Shown here: one piece after another, positions 6,606 through 7,401 of the stretch
Numbering within the stretch: position 1 is the first letter of the stretch
How the letters are laid out: each line of letters starts with the position of its first letter
Source of the DNA: Thermoleophilia bacterium
GTDB taxonomy: Bacteria > Actinomycetota > Thermoleophilia > Gaiellales > Gaiellaceae
Direction: 5' to 3'
DNA length: 7,401 nt
Assembly (NCBI GenBank): GCA_025934335.1
Contig: JAICYG010000134.1
Span: 1 to 7,401, forward strand
Made by a program: the position numbers and the translations under genes
Notes under the pieces: model-generated
Database searches by the model: none
What the model was told of the DNA's origin: nothing
Seen by the model: the letters and a program-made list of their open reading frames with translations, nothing else

Positions 6606-6737
6606 ATGCGCTTACTCGAACCGCCCTCGCCGCGGCCCGACCCGCTGCCGGGCCCCGCCTCGCCGGATCCGGGCCCACCCGACCCGTCACCGGAGCCGAC
6701 GCCGCTTCCACCGGATCCCGATCCGCCCACGATCTAG
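6606..6737 (+). CDS. Possible 43-residue proline-rich small protein
   Basis: Short ORF from ATG 6606 to TAG 6737. By count 20 of 43 residues are proline, mostly in P-x-P and D-P steps, with several acidic residues (5 Asp, 2 Glu) and only two Arg. No hydrophobic segment or signal peptide is seen, so the chain should be extended and disordered. Only proline pairs occur, never triplets, so translation would not depend strongly on EF-P. Against it: no good Shine-Dalgarno lies ahead of the ATG, and third positions are less GC-biased than in neighbouring genes (9 A/T-ending sense codons). It sits between the msrA hairpin and the promoter-like element of the next gene. Short proline-rich ORFs of this style are, from memory, not rare in actinobacteria. 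It could also be non-coding spacer with a repetitive CCG/GAC composition. Confidence 0.33.
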   Translation: MRLLEPPSPRPDPLPGPASPDPGPPDPSPEPTPLPPDPDPPTI

Positions 6738-6740
6738 GGC

Positions 6741-6768
6741 TAAATCCGAGGGCCTGAGCTGCCGACAA
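6741..6768 (+). promoter_or_regulatory. Sigma-28 (FliA/SigD)-like promoter
   Basis: TAAA at 6741-6744 and GCCGACAA at 6761-6768 are separated by 16 nt. The established consensus for flagellar/motility sigma factors is TAAA, about 15 nt (14-16 in Bacillus SigD), then GCCGATAA. The match here is full in the -35 box and 7 of 8 in the -10 box. The predicted transcript would start about 6775, at or next to the GTG of the membrane-protein gene (6776), implying a leaderless or nearly leaderless message. The AAGGGG at 6767-6772 that could act as a ribosome site would then lie upstream of or within the start region. The presence of such a sigma factor in this organism is not shown by the window. Confidence 0.42.
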
Positions 6769-6775
6769 GGGGTGG

Positions 6776-7401
6776 GTGCGGCGCTTCCCACTCCTGATCG
6801 CGGCCGGCCTGGCCGCGGCTGCCGTCCCTGCGATCGTGCATGTGACCGTGGGGGAGCACCACGTCTCGTTCACGGGCCACACCCACTTCTACTCGGTCGG
6901 TTTCAGCGCGCTCACTGCGGCGGTCGCGGCAGCCGGGCTGACGGTGGTGGGGGCACGGCGCGGCGACACACGCACCATGCTCGTCGGCACGGCGTTCGCC
7001 GTGATGGCCGCACTGCTCGCGCTGCACGGCTTCTCGACTCCCGGCGTCGTCTTCGGCTCGAACGGCGTGGTCGCGATCACCGGCGGCGCGACGCTGCCCG
7101 TGGGCGGCGTCATCCTCGCCTTCTCGGTGCTGCCGCTGCCGCGCGTGCTCAGAAACGTCGTGCCGTTCCTCCTCGTCGAGGTGGGACTGCTCCTGGTCGT
7201 GATCGCGCTCGGTGCCACGGCCCTCGCGTGGCCGAGCCTGCTGCCGCAGGTGCCGGCGCCGGGCGGCCGCGACTCGCTGGCGCTGCTTGCTGTCGGGATG
7301 GCCGCCTTCGCCGTGGTCACCACGCGGGCGACGAAGACCTTCCTGCTCACGCGCCGGTTCCTCGACCTCGTCGTGGTGGTCGGCCTCGTCTGGCTCGCGA
7401 C
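6776..7401 (+). CDS. Polytopic membrane protein, likely sensory input domain (3'-truncated by window)
   Basis: Open frame from GTG 6776 to the window end (208 residues, no stop). An in-frame TGA at 6755 makes 6776 the first possible start. It is strongly hydrophobic, with about seven membrane segments near residues 5-21, 40-60, 67-83, 98-118, 129-151, 167-183 and from 197 on. Basic clusters fall in the short loops (R61-R66, R123-R126, R184-R194). Histidines gather around the first three helices: H22, H28, H29, H35, H37 and H84. I do not recognise a named family. The style resembles membrane modules placed before cytosolic signalling domains (GGDEF, HD-GYP, cyclase or kinase) in Thermoleophilia-like bacteria; this is inference, because any output domain lies beyond the window. 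A sigma-28-like promoter just ahead supports a signalling or motility role. A plain transporter or unknown membrane protein remains possible. Confidence 0.78.
   Translation, partial: MRRFPLLIAAGLAAAAVPAIVHVTVGEHHVSFTGHTHFYSVGFSALTAAVAAAGLTVVGARRGDTRTMLVGTAFAVMAALLALHGFSTPGVVFGSNGVVAITGGATLPVGGVILAFSVLPLPRVLRNVVPFLLVEVGLLLVVIALGATALAWPSLLPQVPAPGGRDSLALLAVGMAAFAVVTTRATKTFLLTRRFLDLVVVVGLVWLA

Noticed and set aside
4249..6882. Very long (877-codon) minus-strand open frame antisense to msrB, msrA and the membrane gene
   Set aside because: It exists because high GC removes stop codons. Over most of its length the translation is low-complexity Arg/Ala/Pro/Gly text, and real genes on the other strand or frame account for the sequence. 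Only its last ~100 codons look protein-like and are reported separately.
4238..7401. tRNA, CRISPR, transposase or attachment-site features
   Set aside because: No cloverleaf-like sequence, no spaced direct repeats, no transposase or integrase motifs and no terminal repeats were seen on reading the intergenic regions.

Overview
The window is GC-rich bacterial chromosome, clearly well above 60% G+C by eye. GTG starts are common and codons mostly end in G or C. The gene content, the split glycine decarboxylase and the style of the secreted and membrane proteins fit a high-GC actinobacterial lineage. From memory of similar proteins I favour the class Thermoleophilia (Gaiella/Solirubrobacter type). 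That placement is inference, because no rRNA or other marker gene is present.

Bases 1-4237 (+ strand) hold a tightly packed glycine cleavage operon: gcvT (5' end cut off by the window), gcvH, gcvPA and gcvPB. GcvPA and GcvPB together form the P-protein, which decarboxylates glycine and passes the aminomethyl group to the lipoyl arm of GcvH. GcvT then moves the C1 unit to tetrahydrofolate and releases ammonia. The L-protein is not in the window. Junctions are a TAG/ATG abutment (gcvT-gcvH) and two 4-bp GTGA overlaps (gcvH-gcvPA, gcvPA-gcvPB), so the four genes are probably one transcript with coupled translation.

Bases 4249-5618 (- strand) converge on gcvPB. Reading right to left they contain a small single-domain cupin (5618-5229), a predicted secreted protein of unknown function (5225-4581), and a stretch (about 4554-4249) that reads like the C-terminal end of another secreted protein. 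That last stretch has no usable start codon and is probably a gene remnant. Base composition drops noticeably around 4480-4620.

Bases 5665-6549 (+ strand), diverging from the cupin across only 46 bp, hold msrB and msrA. These two methionine sulfoxide reductases repair the R and S forms of oxidised methionine. A strong GC-rich hairpin follows msrA. Next comes a possible 43-residue proline-rich ORF, then a sequence resembling a sigma-28 (FliA/SigD) promoter directly in front of a polytopic membrane protein that runs off the window. That last gene looks like the membrane input part of a signalling protein and has a cluster of histidines near its first three helices.

Most of the window is ordinary metabolism and repair. 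The parts worth a second look are the sigma-28-like promoter with the histidine-bearing membrane protein, the remnant plus secreted protein at 4249-5225, and the proline-rich small ORF.
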